Positions 20,854 through 29,474 of a stretch of 64,000 nucleotides of DNA are shown here, piece by piece; position 1 is the first letter of the stretch, and the number at the start of each line of letters is the position of its first letter. Source of the DNA: Pseudomonas sp. PSB18 (lineage in GTDB: Bacteria; Pseudomonadota; Gammaproteobacteria; Pseudomonadales; Pseudomonadaceae); NCBI RefSeq assembly GCF_014596565.1, contig NZ_NOIN01000003.1, forward strand, positions 496,001-560,000, read 5' to 3'. The notes below the pieces were generated by a model. That model was not told the origin of the DNA, did not search any database, and was given only the letters and a program-made list of their open reading frames with translations. The position numbers and the translations under genes were made by a program.

Positions 20854-21795
20854 CTAGATCCACCCACCCCACTGCAACACAAAGATCCCCAGGTTGGTGG
20901 TGATCGCCGCCATCAACGTGGTGATGACGATGATCGCCGCGGCCAGTTCATGGTTGCCATCGGCGGCACGGGCCATGACGAAGCTGGCGGCGGCGGTGGG
21001 GCTGCCGAAGTACAGGAACAGGATCCCCAATTCCGCCCCGCGAAAGCCCCAGAGCCAGGCGCCCAGGGTGGTCAGCACCGGCAGACCGACCATCTTTACC
21101 AGGCTCGAACTCATGGCCATCCGGCCGCTCTTGCGCAGGGCGGCCAGCGACAAGGTGCCACCGATGCAGATCAACGCCAGCGGCAAGGTCATCTGCGCCA
21201 GGTACTTGCCTGATGTCTCGAACCAGTTCGGCAGGCCGATCTGCCAGTAGGCGAACGGCGCGGCGATGATCACGCTGATGATCAGCGGGTTGCTGAACAC
21301 GCTTTTGCAGATGCTCCAAGGGTCGGACTTGATCACCGGGCTGTAGACCGCCAGCACGATGGTCGACAAGGTGTTGTAGAACAGGATTACCAGCGCCGCG
21401 AGAATCGCCCCCAGGGAAATCCCGTAGTCGCCATACATGCTCGCCGCCAGCGCCAGGCCGATGACCCCGTTGTTGCCACGAAACGCACCTTGAGTGTAGA
21501 TGCCGCGATCTTCCCGCGGACAACGCCAGATCGCCCAGCCCCAGGCCATGGCGAAGCTCACCAGGGTGGCGATGGAGAAATAGATCAGCAGGTCCGGCTG
21601 CAACGCCGCATGCAGATCGGCATGGAGAATGCCGAGAAACAACAGCGCTGGCATGGTGACGTTGAACACCAGGGACGAGGCGATGTGGATGAAGTTGTCG
21701 TTGATCCAATCGATGCGCTTGAGCAACACCCCCAGAAACAGCATGGCAAACACCGGCGCGGTGATGTTCAGGGTTTCGAGGAAAATTGCCAGCAT
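20854..21795 (-). CDS. AEC family permease (auxin efflux carrier type)
   Basis: Members of the AEC family export or take up small organic anions (malate, malonate and others). The 313-residue protein has about ten membrane helices in two five-helix repeats, with the usual conserved prolines and glycines. Examples are MPALLFLGILHADL in the first repeat and LPLALICIGGTLSLAAL in the second. It is transcribed alone on the minus strand, 180 bases downstream of garD with a long palindrome between them, so any link to galactarate uptake is uncertain. Confidence 0.85.
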   Translation of the reverse strand: MLAIFLETLNITAPVFAMLFLGVLLKRIDWINDNFIHIASSLVFNVTMPALLFLGILHADLHAALQPDLLIYFSIATLVSFAMAWGWAIWRCPREDRGIYTQGAFRGNNGVIGLALAASMYGDYGISLGAILAALVILFYNTLSTIVLAVYSPVIKSDPWSICKSVFSNPLIISVIIAAPFAYWQIGLPNWFETSGKYLAQMTLPLALICIGGTLSLAALRKSGRMAMSSSLVKMVGLPVLTTLGAWLWGFRGAELGILFLYFGSPTAAASFVMARAADGNHELAAAIIVITTLMAAITTNLGIFVLQWGGWI

Positions 21796-21856
21796 GCCGG
21801 GGACCTTGAGAGGAGTGTCGTTAGGTGGCTAATGATAAGCCACTTTCCCACTGATC

Positions 21857-21962
21857 GTTCCCACGCTCTGCGTGGAAATGCCTCAACGGACGCTCCGCGT
21901 TCGGCTCTCGGGACGCGGAGCGTCCCTGGTTGCATTCCCACGCAGAGCGTGGGAACGATCAA
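21857..21962. repeat. ~106-bp palindromic repeat, copy 1 (CGTTCCCACGC type)
   Basis: The outer arms GATCGTTCCCACGCTCTGCG and complement enclose inner arms around GACGCTCCGCGTTCGG. A diverged copy lies at 26478-26586 in the same orientation. It separates garD from the AEC permease gene. Confidence 0.75.
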
Positions 21963-21975
21963 CGACAACGTCAGA

Positions 21976-23529
21976 TCAGGTAATCGGCGCCGGGTTGAAC
22001 AAGGTGATGTCGTTGTGCAGCTTGTGCCGTTCCGCCCAGGTCTGCTTCTTGCCACTGGCCACGTCCAGGTAGTAGTGGAACAGCTCCCAGCCCAGCTCCT
22101 CGATCGAGGCACGGCCCGTGGCAATCCGGCCGGCGTCGATGTCGATCAGGTCCGGCCAGCGCTGGGCCAGTTCGGTGCGGGTCGAGACCTTCACCACCGG
22201 CGCCATGGCCAGACCGTACGGCGTGCCGCGGCCGGTGGTGAACACATGCAGGTTCATCCCCGCCGCCAGTTGCAGCGTACCGCAGACAAAATCGCTGGCC
22301 GGCGTGGCGCAGAAGATCAGGCCCTTTTGCTTGAAGCGCTCACCCGGACCGAGCACGCCGCTGATCGCGCTGCTGCCGGACTTGACGATCGAGCCCAGGG
22401 ACTTTTCGACGATGTTCGACAACCCACCCTTCTTGTTGCCTGGCGTGGTGTTGGCGCTGCGATCCGCTTCGCCCTTGGCCAGGTAACGGTCGTACCAGTC
22501 CATCTCGCGCACCAGCTCCTGGGCGACTTCCCGGGTTTGCGCCCGGGAGGTCAGCAAGTAGATGGCATCGCGCACTTCGGTGACTTCGGAAAACATCACC
22601 GTCGCCCCGGCGCGCAGCAACAGGTCCGAGGCATAGCCCAGGGCCGGGTTGGCGGTGATGCCGGAAAACGCATCGCTGCCACCGCACTGCATGCCCAGAA
22701 TCAACTCCGAAGCCGGCACGGTTTCGCGACGACGCTGGTCGAGTTTCTTCAGGCGGATTTCAGCCAGTTCCATGATCTGCTCGATCATCTCGGTGAAACC
22801 GTGACTGGAGTCCTGCAGGCGATACAGCCATGGCTCGCTGAGGTCCACCGAGCTGTCGTTCTCGTGCATCACCTGGCCGGCCTGCAATTTCTCGCAACCC
22901 AGGCTGATCACCAGCGCTTCGCCACCCAGGTTCGGGTTGCGCGCCAGGTTGCGCACGGTACGGATCGGAATGTACGCATCGGTGGCAGTGATCGCCACGC
23001 CGCAGCCGTAGCTGTGGGTCAGCGCCACCACGTCGTCGACATTCGGGTACTTGGGCAGCAATTCATCCTTGATGCGCTTGACCGCATGATCCAGCACCCC
23101 GGTCACGCACTGCACCGTGGTGGTGATGCCCAGAATGTTGCGCGTGCCGACGGTACCGTCGGCGTTGCGGTAGCCTTCGAAGGTATGCCCCTCCAGCGGC
23201 GCATCGGCCGCCGGCACGTCGGTGGACAGCGGCAGGCTGTCCAGCGGCGGCGCGGTGGGCATGCGCAACTGGTCTTCCTTGACCCAACTGCCACGGGGGA
23301 TCGGTTGCAACGCGTAGCCAATCACCTGGCCGTAGCGAATCACCTCGCCGCCTTCGGGAATGTCCTGCAGCGTGACCTTGTGGCTCTGAGGCACGAAGTC
23401 CACGGTGACCAGGCCGTCCGGGAATTCGGTCCCGGCCGGCACGCCCTGGTCATTGACGACGATCACCACATTGTCCCGCTCGTGCAGGCGGATGTAACGG
23501 GGCGAATCGGCATGTTCAATCAGTTGCAT
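21976..23529 (-). CDS. garD: Galactarate dehydratase
   Basis: GarD removes water from D-galactarate (meso-galactarate) to give 5-dehydro-4-deoxyglucarate, the substrate of KdgD. The 517-residue protein combines an N-terminal SAF domain (about residues 12-85) with the UxaA/GarD catalytic domain. The N-terminus [20 protein letters not shown] and length match GarD rather than altronate dehydratase. The conserved segment HSYGCGVAI lies in the catalytic part. It is the last gene of the kdgD-aldehyde dehydrogenase-transporter-garD run, 13 bases after the transporter gene. Confidence 0.93.
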   Translation of the reverse strand: MQLIEHADSPRYIRLHERDNVVIVVNDQGVPAGTEFPDGLVTVDFVPQSHKVTLQDIPEGGEVIRYGQVIGYALQPIPRGSWVKEDQLRMPTAPPLDSLPLSTDVPAADAPLEGHTFEGYRNADGTVGTRNILGITTTVQCVTGVLDHAVKRIKDELLPKYPNVDDVVALTHSYGCGVAITATDAYIPIRTVRNLARNPNLGGEALVISLGCEKLQAGQVMHENDSSVDLSEPWLYRLQDSSHGFTEMIEQIMELAEIRLKKLDQRRRETVPASELILGMQCGGSDAFSGITANPALGYASDLLLRAGATVMFSEVTEVRDAIYLLTSRAQTREVAQELVREMDWYDRYLAKGEADRSANTTPGNKKGGLSNIVEKSLGSIVKSGSSAISGVLGPGERFKQKGLIFCATPASDFVCGTLQLAAGMNLHVFTTGRGTPYGLAMAPVVKVSTRTELAQRWPDLIDIDAGRIATGRASIEELGWELFHYYLDVASGKKQTWAERHKLHNDITLFNPAPIT

Positions 23530-23542
23530 CGGTGCCGCTCCT

Positions 23543-24913
23543 TCAGGATTTGGCTTCAGACAGGCTGGCGAGGTCGGCATCCTTGGACGTAGGTTCCTTG
23601 AGTACGACACGCTTGATCGGCCCGACGATCACCAGATAGCTGAACACCGCCACCAAGGCGTTGCAACCGACGAACACCAGTGCCCACTTGAACGAGCCGG
23701 TGGCGCTGATGATGTAGCCGATGACGATTGGCGTGGTGATCGACGCCAGGTTGCCGAAGGTGTTGAACAGGCCACCGCTCAAACCGGCGATCTGTTTTGG
23801 CGATGTATCGGACACCACGGCCCAACCCAACGCGCCCACGCCTTTACCGAAGAAGGCCAGGGCCATGAAGCCCACCACCATCCATTCGATTTCGACGTAG
23901 TTGCAGGCCACGATGCTGCTGGACACCAGCAGGCCGGCGATGATCGGCGCCTTGCGGGCGAAGGTCAGCGAGTGGCCCTTGCGCAGCAGGTAATCGGAAA
24001 TCACCCCACCCAGGACGCCGCCGATGAAACCGCAGATCGCCGGCAAGGACGCGATGAAACCGGCCTTGAGGATGGTCATGCCGCGCTCCTGGACCAGGTA
24101 CACCGGAAACCAGGTCAGGAAGAAGTAGGTGATGCCGTTGATGCAGTATTGACCCAGGTATACGCCAAGCATCATGCGGTTGGTGAGCAGTTGGCGGATG
24201 TAATCCCATTTCGGACCGTCAGCCTTCTTCTCTTTGCCCTTACCCTTGTCCTGGTCCATGTCGACCATCGCACCGTTGGCGGCGATGTGATTGAACTCGG
24301 CTTCGTTGATCATCGGGTGTTGGCGCGGGCTGTGGATCACTTTGAGCCAGATCAGCGAGAACACGATGCCGATCACGCCCATCACGATGAACACGTGCTG
24401 CCAGCCGAAACGGTAGACGATCCAGCCCATCAGCGGTGCGAACAACACGGTGGCGAAATATTGCGCCGAGTTGAAAATCGCCGAGGCGGTGCCGCGTTCT
24501 GCGGTGGGGAACCAGGCCGCGACGATGCGGGCGTTGCCTGGGAAGGAGGGCGCTTCGGCCAGCCCGACCAGGAAGCGCAGCATGAACAGCGCAACCACGG
24601 CGGTGGAGAGGCCGAATTCACCGACGTAGCCTTGCAGCACGGTGAACAGCGACCAGGTAAAGATGCTCAGTGCATAGATTTTTTTCGACCCGAAACGGTC
24701 CAGCAGCCAGCCGCCGGGGATCTGCCCGGTCACGTAGGCCCAACCGAATGCGGAGAAGATATAACCGAGGGTGACGGCATCGATGCCGAGGTCTTTTTGC
24801 AGGCTCGAGCCTGCGATGGCGATGGTGGCACGGTCGGCGTAGTTGATCGTTGTCACCACGAACAGCATGAGCAGGATCAAATAGCGGACGTGAGTCGGCT
24901 TGGTCGCTTGCAT
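23543..24913 (-). CDS. gudP: MFS glucarate/galactarate transporter (GudP-like, ACS family)
   Basis: This is an anion:cation symporter of the GudP/GarP group that imports D-glucarate or galactarate with protons. The 456-residue protein has 12 predicted membrane helices with a long charged cytoplasmic loop near residue 220 ([14 protein letters not shown]). The early segment [13 protein letters not shown] and the [20 protein letters not shown] loop are signatures of this subgroup. It sits between the aldehyde dehydrogenase and garD genes on the same strand. Confidence 0.92.
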   Translation of the reverse strand: MQATKPTHVRYLILLMLFVVTTINYADRATIAIAGSSLQKDLGIDAVTLGYIFSAFGWAYVTGQIPGGWLLDRFGSKKIYALSIFTWSLFTVLQGYVGEFGLSTAVVALFMLRFLVGLAEAPSFPGNARIVAAWFPTAERGTASAIFNSAQYFATVLFAPLMGWIVYRFGWQHVFIVMGVIGIVFSLIWLKVIHSPRQHPMINEAEFNHIAANGAMVDMDQDKGKGKEKKADGPKWDYIRQLLTNRMMLGVYLGQYCINGITYFFLTWFPVYLVQERGMTILKAGFIASLPAICGFIGGVLGGVISDYLLRKGHSLTFARKAPIIAGLLVSSSIVACNYVEIEWMVVGFMALAFFGKGVGALGWAVVSDTSPKQIAGLSGGLFNTFGNLASITTPIVIGYIISATGSFKWALVFVGCNALVAVFSYLVIVGPIKRVVLKEPTSKDADLASLSEAKS

Positions 24914-24961
24914 GTAACAGTACTCCCACTATTTATTTTTATGCGGGTCAGCAGATTGTAC

Positions 24962-24987
24962 GACCGGGCTGGATAGCCAGCCCGGTC
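24962..24987 (-). terminator. Hairpin between aldehyde dehydrogenase and transporter genes
   Basis: An 11-bp perfect stem (GACCGGGCTGG and complement) with an ATAG loop lies just after the aldehyde dehydrogenase stop. No T-run follows, so it is more likely an mRNA-stabilising or partial-termination structure. Confidence 0.5.
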
Positions 24988-24997
24988 GGTGTTGCGG

Positions 24998-26443
24998 TTA
25001 CGAGCCGATGTAGGAGGTCTTCACTACGGTGTAGAACTCCTGCGCGTAGCGACCTTGCTCGCGCGAACCATAGGACGAACCTTTACGCCCGCCGAACGGC
25101 ACGTGGTAATCCACGCCGGCGGTCGGCAGGTTGACCATCACCATGCCCGCCTGGGAATGGCGCTTGAAGTGGTTGGCATACTTCAGCGACGTGGTGGCGA
25201 TACCGGCGGACAGACCGAACTCAGTGTCGTTGGCCATCGCCAGCGCCGCCTCGTAGTCGGCCACGCGCACGACGTTGGCCACCGGGCCGAAAATTTCTTC
25301 GCGGCTGATGCGCATGGCCGCTTCGCTGTCGGCGAACAGGGTCGGCGCCAGGAAATAGCCTTCGGTGTCGCAGGTCACCAGGCCACCACCGCTGACCAGC
25401 CGCGCACCTTCGCTCTGGCCGATGTCGATGTACTTCAGGTCCTGGTTGAGTTGAGCTTCGGAAACCACCGGGCCGATGTCCGTACCCGCCTTCAGGGCAT
25501 GACCGACCTTGATCGATTGCATGCGTTCGGCCATGGCCGCGACGAACTTGTCGTGGATACCGGCGGTGACGATCAGGCGGCTCGAGGCCGTGCAGCGTTG
25601 GCCGGTGGAGTAGAACGCACTCTGCACCGCCAGTTCGACAGCCTGCTTGAGGTCGGCGTCGTCGAGAATGATCTGCGGGTTCTTGCCGCCCATCTCCAAC
25701 TGCACCTTGGCCTGGCGCGACACGCAACTGACAGCGATCTGCCGGCCCACGCCCACGGAACCGGTGAAGCTGATGCCGTCGACTTTCGGGCTGTTGACCA
25801 GGATGTCACCGACCACACGGCCGCTGCCCATCACCAGGTTGAACGCACCGGCCGGGAAACCGGCGCGGGAAATGATTTCCGCCAGGGCCCAGGCACAACC
25901 CGGTACCAGCTCGGCAGGCTTGATCACCACACAGTTGCCATAGGCCAGGGCCGGGGCGATTTTCCACGCGGGGATAGCGATCGGGAAGTTCCACGGCGTG
26001 ATCAAACCGACCACACCCAGGGCTTCACGGGTCACTTCGACGTTGACGCCCGGACGCACCGACGGCACATAGTCGCCGGACAGGCGCAGGCACTCACCGG
26101 CGAAGAACTTGAAAATGTTACCGGCGCGGGTCACTTCGCCGATGGCCTCGGGCAGGGTCTTGCCCTCTTCCCGGGCCAGCAGTTGGCCGAGCTCTTCGCG
26201 GCGGGCGAGAATCTCGCTGCCCACTTTGTCGAGCGCATCGTGACGAGCCTGGATGCCCGAAGTCGACCAGCCCGGGAACGCGGCGCGGGCGGCTTCGATG
26301 GCGGCATTGACTTGAGCTGCGTCAGCCTTGGCATATTCGCCGATGACATCGGACAGGTCAGACGGGTTGATGTTGGTGCAATAGTCGGCACCGGCCACCC
26401 ACTGACCATTGATGTAGTTATCGAAACGCTTTGCATCTGCCAC
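24998..26443 (-). CDS. 2,5-dioxovalerate (alpha-ketoglutarate semialdehyde) dehydrogenase
   Basis: This NAD(P)-dependent aldehyde dehydrogenase performs the last step of the galactarate/glucarate route, turning 2-oxoglutarate semialdehyde into 2-oxoglutarate. The 481-residue protein has the NAD-binding GLITPWNFPIAIPAWKIAPA, the catalytic glutamate in QLEMGGKNPQIIL and the catalytic cysteine in STGQRCTASSR. Its role is inferred from family and from its place between kdgD and the galactarate transporter/dehydratase genes. Confidence 0.9.
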   Translation of the reverse strand: MADAKRFDNYINGQWVAGADYCTNINPSDLSDVIGEYAKADAAQVNAAIEAARAAFPGWSTSGIQARHDALDKVGSEILARREELGQLLAREEGKTLPEAIGEVTRAGNIFKFFAGECLRLSGDYVPSVRPGVNVEVTREALGVVGLITPWNFPIAIPAWKIAPALAYGNCVVIKPAELVPGCAWALAEIISRAGFPAGAFNLVMGSGRVVGDILVNSPKVDGISFTGSVGVGRQIAVSCVSRQAKVQLEMGGKNPQIILDDADLKQAVELAVQSAFYSTGQRCTASSRLIVTAGIHDKFVAAMAERMQSIKVGHALKAGTDIGPVVSEAQLNQDLKYIDIGQSEGARLVSGGGLVTCDTEGYFLAPTLFADSEAAMRISREEIFGPVANVVRVADYEAALAMANDTEFGLSAGIATTSLKYANHFKRHSQAGMVMVNLPTAGVDYHVPFGGRKGSSYGSREQGRYAQEFYTVVKTSYIGS

Positions 26444-26477
26444 GGATGCTTCTCCTTACAAATAGCCTGTTTGGTTC

Positions 26478-26586
26478 CGATCGCTCCCACGCTCAGCGTG
26501 GGAATGCCTCAACGGACACTCTGCGTTCGGCTTCTGGGAACGCAGAGCGTCCCTGGCCGCATTCCCACACGCAGCATGGGAACGAG
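26478..26586. repeat. ~106-bp palindromic repeat, copy 2 (CGTTCCCACGC type)
   Basis: A diverged copy of the element at 21857-21962, in the same orientation, with outer CGCTCCCACGCTCAGCGTGG and inner ACGCAGAGCGTCC arms. It lies between kdgD and the dehydrogenase gene within one operon. Confidence 0.7.
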
Positions 26587-26608
26587 CCGCTGATTGCTCA
26601 GCGGCTCG
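26583..26608 (-). terminator. Hairpin downstream of kdgD
   Basis: An 11-bp perfect stem (CGAGCCGCTGA and complement) around TTGC starts ten bases past the kdgD stop. It lacks a T-run and overlaps the palindromic repeat, so it may only attenuate transcription into the rest of the operon. Confidence 0.5.
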
Positions 26609-26617
26609 TCGGGTCTG

Positions 26618-27529
26618 TTACTGCTTGCCTTGCTTGTCGATCAGCGCGGCCAGGGCTTCGTATTCGTCCGGCAGCAGATCGGTCAGCGGCGTGCGCACGG
26701 GACCGGCGTCATAGCCGACGATCTTCGCGCCCGCCTTGACGATGCTCACGGCATAACCGGCCTTGCGGTTGCGGATGTCCAGGTACGGCAGGAAGAAGTC
26801 ATCGATGATCTTGCCGACAGTGGCGTGATCGTCACGGGCGATGGCGTTGTAGAAGTCCATCGCGGTTTTCGGGATGAAGTTGAACACCGCCGAGGAATAG
26901 ACCGGCACGCCCAGGGCCTTGTAGGCCGCGGCGTAGACTTCAGCGGTCGGCAGGCCGCCCAGGTAGCTGAAGCGATCGCCGAGGCGACGACGGATCGACA
27001 CCATCAGCTCGATATCGCCCAGGCCGTCCTTGTAGCCGATCAGGTTCGGGCAGCGCTCGGCCAGTTGCTCGAGCTGCACGGCGTTCAGGCGGCAAACGTT
27101 GCGGTTGTACACCACTACGCCGATCTTCACCGATTTGCACACCGCTTCAACGTGGGCGGCAACGCCGTCCTGGCTGGCTTCGGTCAGGTAGTGCGGCAGC
27201 AGCAACAGGCCTTTGGCACCCAGGCGCTCGGCCTCTTGGGCGTACTCGATGGCCTGGCGAGTCGCACCGCCGACACCGGCGAGGATCGGCACGCTGGTGG
27301 CGCAGGTGTCGACAGCCGTCTTGATGACTTGGGAATACTCGCTGGCGGCCAGGGAGAAGAATTCACCGGTGCCACCGGCGGCGAACAGGGCCGAGGCGCC
27401 GTACGGGGCCAGCCACTCCAGGCGCTTGATGTAGCTGTCGCGATTGAAATCGCCTTGGGCAGTGAAATCGGTGACCGGGAACGACAGCAGGCCAGACGAG
27501 AGGATGGACTTCAGTTCTTGTGGATTCAT
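26618..27529 (-). CDS. kdgD: 5-dehydro-4-deoxyglucarate dehydratase
   Basis: KdgD decarboxylates and dehydrates 5-dehydro-4-deoxyglucarate to 2-oxoglutarate semialdehyde. The 303-residue TIM-barrel protein belongs to the DHDPS/NAL superfamily. The Schiff-base lysine lies in [10 protein letters not shown] and the barrel tyrosine in VVYNRNV. The N-terminus [20 protein letters not shown] is the family's usual one, so I chose the ATG at 27529 over a longer frame. It is the first gene of the galactarate operon, and a perfect inverted repeat lies about 55 bases upstream of its start. Confidence 0.95.
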   Translation of the reverse strand: MNPQELKSILSSGLLSFPVTDFTAQGDFNRDSYIKRLEWLAPYGASALFAAGGTGEFFSLAASEYSQVIKTAVDTCATSVPILAGVGGATRQAIEYAQEAERLGAKGLLLLPHYLTEASQDGVAAHVEAVCKSVKIGVVVYNRNVCRLNAVQLEQLAERCPNLIGYKDGLGDIELMVSIRRRLGDRFSYLGGLPTAEVYAAAYKALGVPVYSSAVFNFIPKTAMDFYNAIARDDHATVGKIIDDFFLPYLDIRNRKAGYAVSIVKAGAKIVGYDAGPVRTPLTDLLPDEYEALAALIDKQGKQ

Positions 27530-27583
27530 TATTCGAACACCCTGGGACGCAAAATGTGTATGAGAGAGATAAGCTTCGGCCAG

Positions 27584-27607
27584 AAGTTGTAGGTCATCGT
27601 ACAACTT
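27584..27607. promoter_or_regulatory. Candidate GntR/FadR-type operator upstream of kdgD
   Basis: Perfect eight-base arms AAGTTGTA and TACAACTT flank GGTCATCG. Read on the minus strand the core is TTGTACGATGACCTACAA. This closely follows the TTGTATGATGACATACAA-like sites bound by FadR-subfamily GntR regulators of sugar-acid genes. It sits where it could control the kdgD promoter, and a regulator of that class is encoded at 28605-29351. Confidence 0.65.
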
Positions 27608-27746
27608 AAAATACGAACGTCAACTGCATTTCGTCATCGAGGAAGGAAAAAGTCCGACGTACCGTTTATCCGCACTGTCGACTCTGACAGTTTCACCTCG
27701 GCAGACGATGCCCTAAAACAGCCTGAACGGCCGCGGAGGGCAAACC

Positions 27747-27944
27747 ATGAAGACTCAACATCGATTTCACTACACCCACGAAGCCAAACAACAGACGCTG
27801 GATTTCTCCGAGTTCGACCTGCACGTCAACGTAGGCGATCGGGTGGTATTTCCAGGCAGCGACCAGGCGTACGAAGTCATTTACAAGGAATTCCACCTGA
27901 ACGGCGACGGTAGTGTCGACTATGTCGATTACCAAACAGGCTAG
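27747..27944 (+). CDS. Small conserved-looking hypothetical protein
   Basis: I do not recognise this family. The frame encodes 65 residues with a good ribosome-binding site (GGAGGG seven bases before the ATG) and no signal peptide or membrane helix. It is rich in aromatic and acidic residues, and a central VGDRVVFPG-type turn suggests a small beta-barrel. It precedes another small gene of the same orientation by 80 bases, and both lie between kdgD and its presumed regulator. Confidence 0.65.
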   Translation: MKTQHRFHYTHEAKQQTLDFSEFDLHVNVGDRVVFPGSDQAYEVIYKEFHLNGDGSVDYVDYQTG

Positions 27945-28024
27945 GTTGATGGCGTGCCGTCAGATCCGCCACCCGAGCGCTTTCAAGCCCCACCGCCACG
28001 GTCGATCCCTCAAGGAGTGACACT

Positions 28025-28390
28025 ATGAGCACCTATAAAAAGCCTGTTCTCGTCCAGTTCCCGGACGCCGATGAAGTCACCATCGATCTGGCGAGTCTGG
28101 GGAGTGGGTTGAAATTCACAGTTCCGGACCTGGATAAGATCGAATACGAGTGGGAAGTCGCTCCGGTACTCGGTTCGGAACCCGTTGAATGGGCTGATCG
28201 AAAGGCCCTGGCCAGCTATGACGACGAGGGCAACGCGCAGAAGCTCACCGAACTGGAACTGACCGTGCCCAAGGCCAGGCTGGAAAAGTATCGCGGCCAG
28301 GTGGTTGAAGTGCGTTACCGGTATTTCAGCGAGTCCGATGACTATGGCGACGACATGGTTTCGGCACCGGTTCGCTTGAAGGTCAAGTAA
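28025..28390 (+). CDS. Hypothetical protein, probable single beta-sandwich domain
   Basis: I do not recognise a named family. The 121-residue acidic protein starts behind a strong AAGGAG site. It alternates hydrophobic and polar residues in the manner of a beta-sandwich (for example LELTVPKARLEKYRG and VVEVRYRYFSES). It loosely recalls single repeat units of the Ig-like repeat proteins common in Pseudomonas, but this is only an impression. There is no signal peptide. It may be co-transcribed with the 65-residue gene upstream. Confidence 0.65.
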   Translation: MSTYKKPVLVQFPDADEVTIDLASLGSGLKFTVPDLDKIEYEWEVAPVLGSEPVEWADRKALASYDDEGNAQKLTELELTVPKARLEKYRGQVVEVRYRYFSESDDYGDDMVSAPVRLKVK

Positions 28391-28443
28391 GGCTAGTCGG
28401 ATCATGCCCCGTGCAGGCACATAGGCATGGAGGTAGACACACT

Positions 28444-28591
28444 CTGTGGCGAGGGGATTTATCCCCGCTGGGCTGCGCAGCAGCCCCATTGCCGCCCACT
28501 CAGCTTACCTGCCACACCACGTTGTAGTTGATGGGGCTGCTGCGCAGCCCAACGGGGCGGTGCGACGTTTCGATAAATCCCCTAGCCACAG
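28444..28591. repeat. REP pair (GTGGCGAGGGGATTTATCCCC type)
   Basis: A CTGTGGCGAGGGGATTTATC unit and its inverted copy are joined by inverted GGGCTGCGCAGCAGCCCC-type arms. It lies between converging genes. Confidence 0.75.
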
Positions 28592-28604
28592 GGGTTCTCG
28601 CGAA

Positions 28605-29351
28605 TCAGCCCTGCGCTTGCGCTTCTTCATGAGCCTGGCGCAGCCGCTCGCGGCTGTTGGTCAGGTGCAGGCGCATGGCGGCACGGGCGGCGTCGGAGTC
28701 CTGGCGGGCGATGGCTTCGTAGATTTCCTCGTGTTCGCGGCTCAGGCGGTCCATGTAGTGCTGCTGGTCGTCATGGGCCAGGCGTGCCGAGTTCACCCGT
28801 GTACGCGGGATGATGCTGGTGCCCAGGTGGGTCATGATGTCGGTGAAATAACGGTTGCCCGTGGACAGGGCGATTTCCAGATGGAAAGCGAAGTCCGAAG
28901 CCACTGCATCGGTGGCGTGGGCCGCACTTTCATTCAGTGCGTCGAGGGCGGCGCGCATCGTCGCCAGTTGCTCGTCGCTGCGGCGCTGGGCTGCGAGCCC
29001 GGCGGACTCCACTTCCAGGCTGATGCGCAATTCCAGGATCGCCAGCACATCACGCAAGGTGACCACCGTGGCCGGGTCGATTCGAAAACCGCTCGGGCTG
29101 GGGGTGTCCAGCACGAAGGTGCCGATGCCGTGGCGGGTTTCCACCTGGCCGGCCGCCTGCAAGCGGGAAATCGCTTCGCGCACCACGGTGCGGCTGACGC
29201 CATGGGCTTCCATGATCGCCGACTCGGTGGGCAATTTGTCGCCACGCTTGAGCAGGCCGTCACGGATCTGCTCGGTCAGCACCGTCACCAACTCCTGCGC
29301 CAGGCTGCGGCGCTTACGGGGAAAGCGCGGTACGTCGATCGGGTTTTCCAT
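28605..29351 (-). CDS. FadR/GntR-family transcriptional regulator (FCD domain)
   Basis: The 248-residue protein has an N-terminal winged helix-turn-helix (about residues 18-85; KLPTESAIMEAHGVSRTVVR). This is followed by an all-helical FCD ligand-binding domain with the metal-binding histidines and aspartates of that class. Regulators of this type commonly control sugar-acid catabolism. Its closeness to the galactarate operon, and the matching operator at 27584-27607, suggest it represses that operon and responds to galactarate or glucarate. I chose the start MENPIDVPRF at 29351 over a candidate six codons upstream. Confidence 0.88.
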   Translation of the reverse strand: MENPIDVPRFPRKRRSLAQELVTVLTEQIRDGLLKRGDKLPTESAIMEAHGVSRTVVREAISRLQAAGQVETRHGIGTFVLDTPSPSGFRIDPATVVTLRDVLAILELRISLEVESAGLAAQRRSDEQLATMRAALDALNESAAHATDAVASDFAFHLEIALSTGNRYFTDIMTHLGTSIIPRTRVNSARLAHDDQQHYMDRLSREHEEIYEAIARQDSDAARAAMRLHLTNSRERLRQAHEEAQAQG

Positions 29352-29403
29352 GGGGCTCTTTCTCGGCAAGCGATTGAATGCACATCATCATAGCGTAACG
29401 CGG

Positions 29404-29415
29404 TTGTATGATCAC
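29404..29415. promoter_or_regulatory. Possible operator half-site upstream of the GntR gene
   Basis: TTGTATGATCAC, 53 bases upstream of the regulator start, matches one half of the site proposed at 27584-27607. The other half is degenerate, so autoregulation is only a possibility. Confidence 0.3.
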
Positions 29416-29474
29416 CGTGTTCCCTGGCGGCCTTCTCAAGGATTCCTGGTCACAACAGTGTCAGACACTGACCA

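Noticed and set aside
24989..26593. 534-codon plus-strand frame opposite the aldehyde dehydrogenase gene
   Set aside because: Antisense shadow; the true minus-strand gene has all catalytic motifs.
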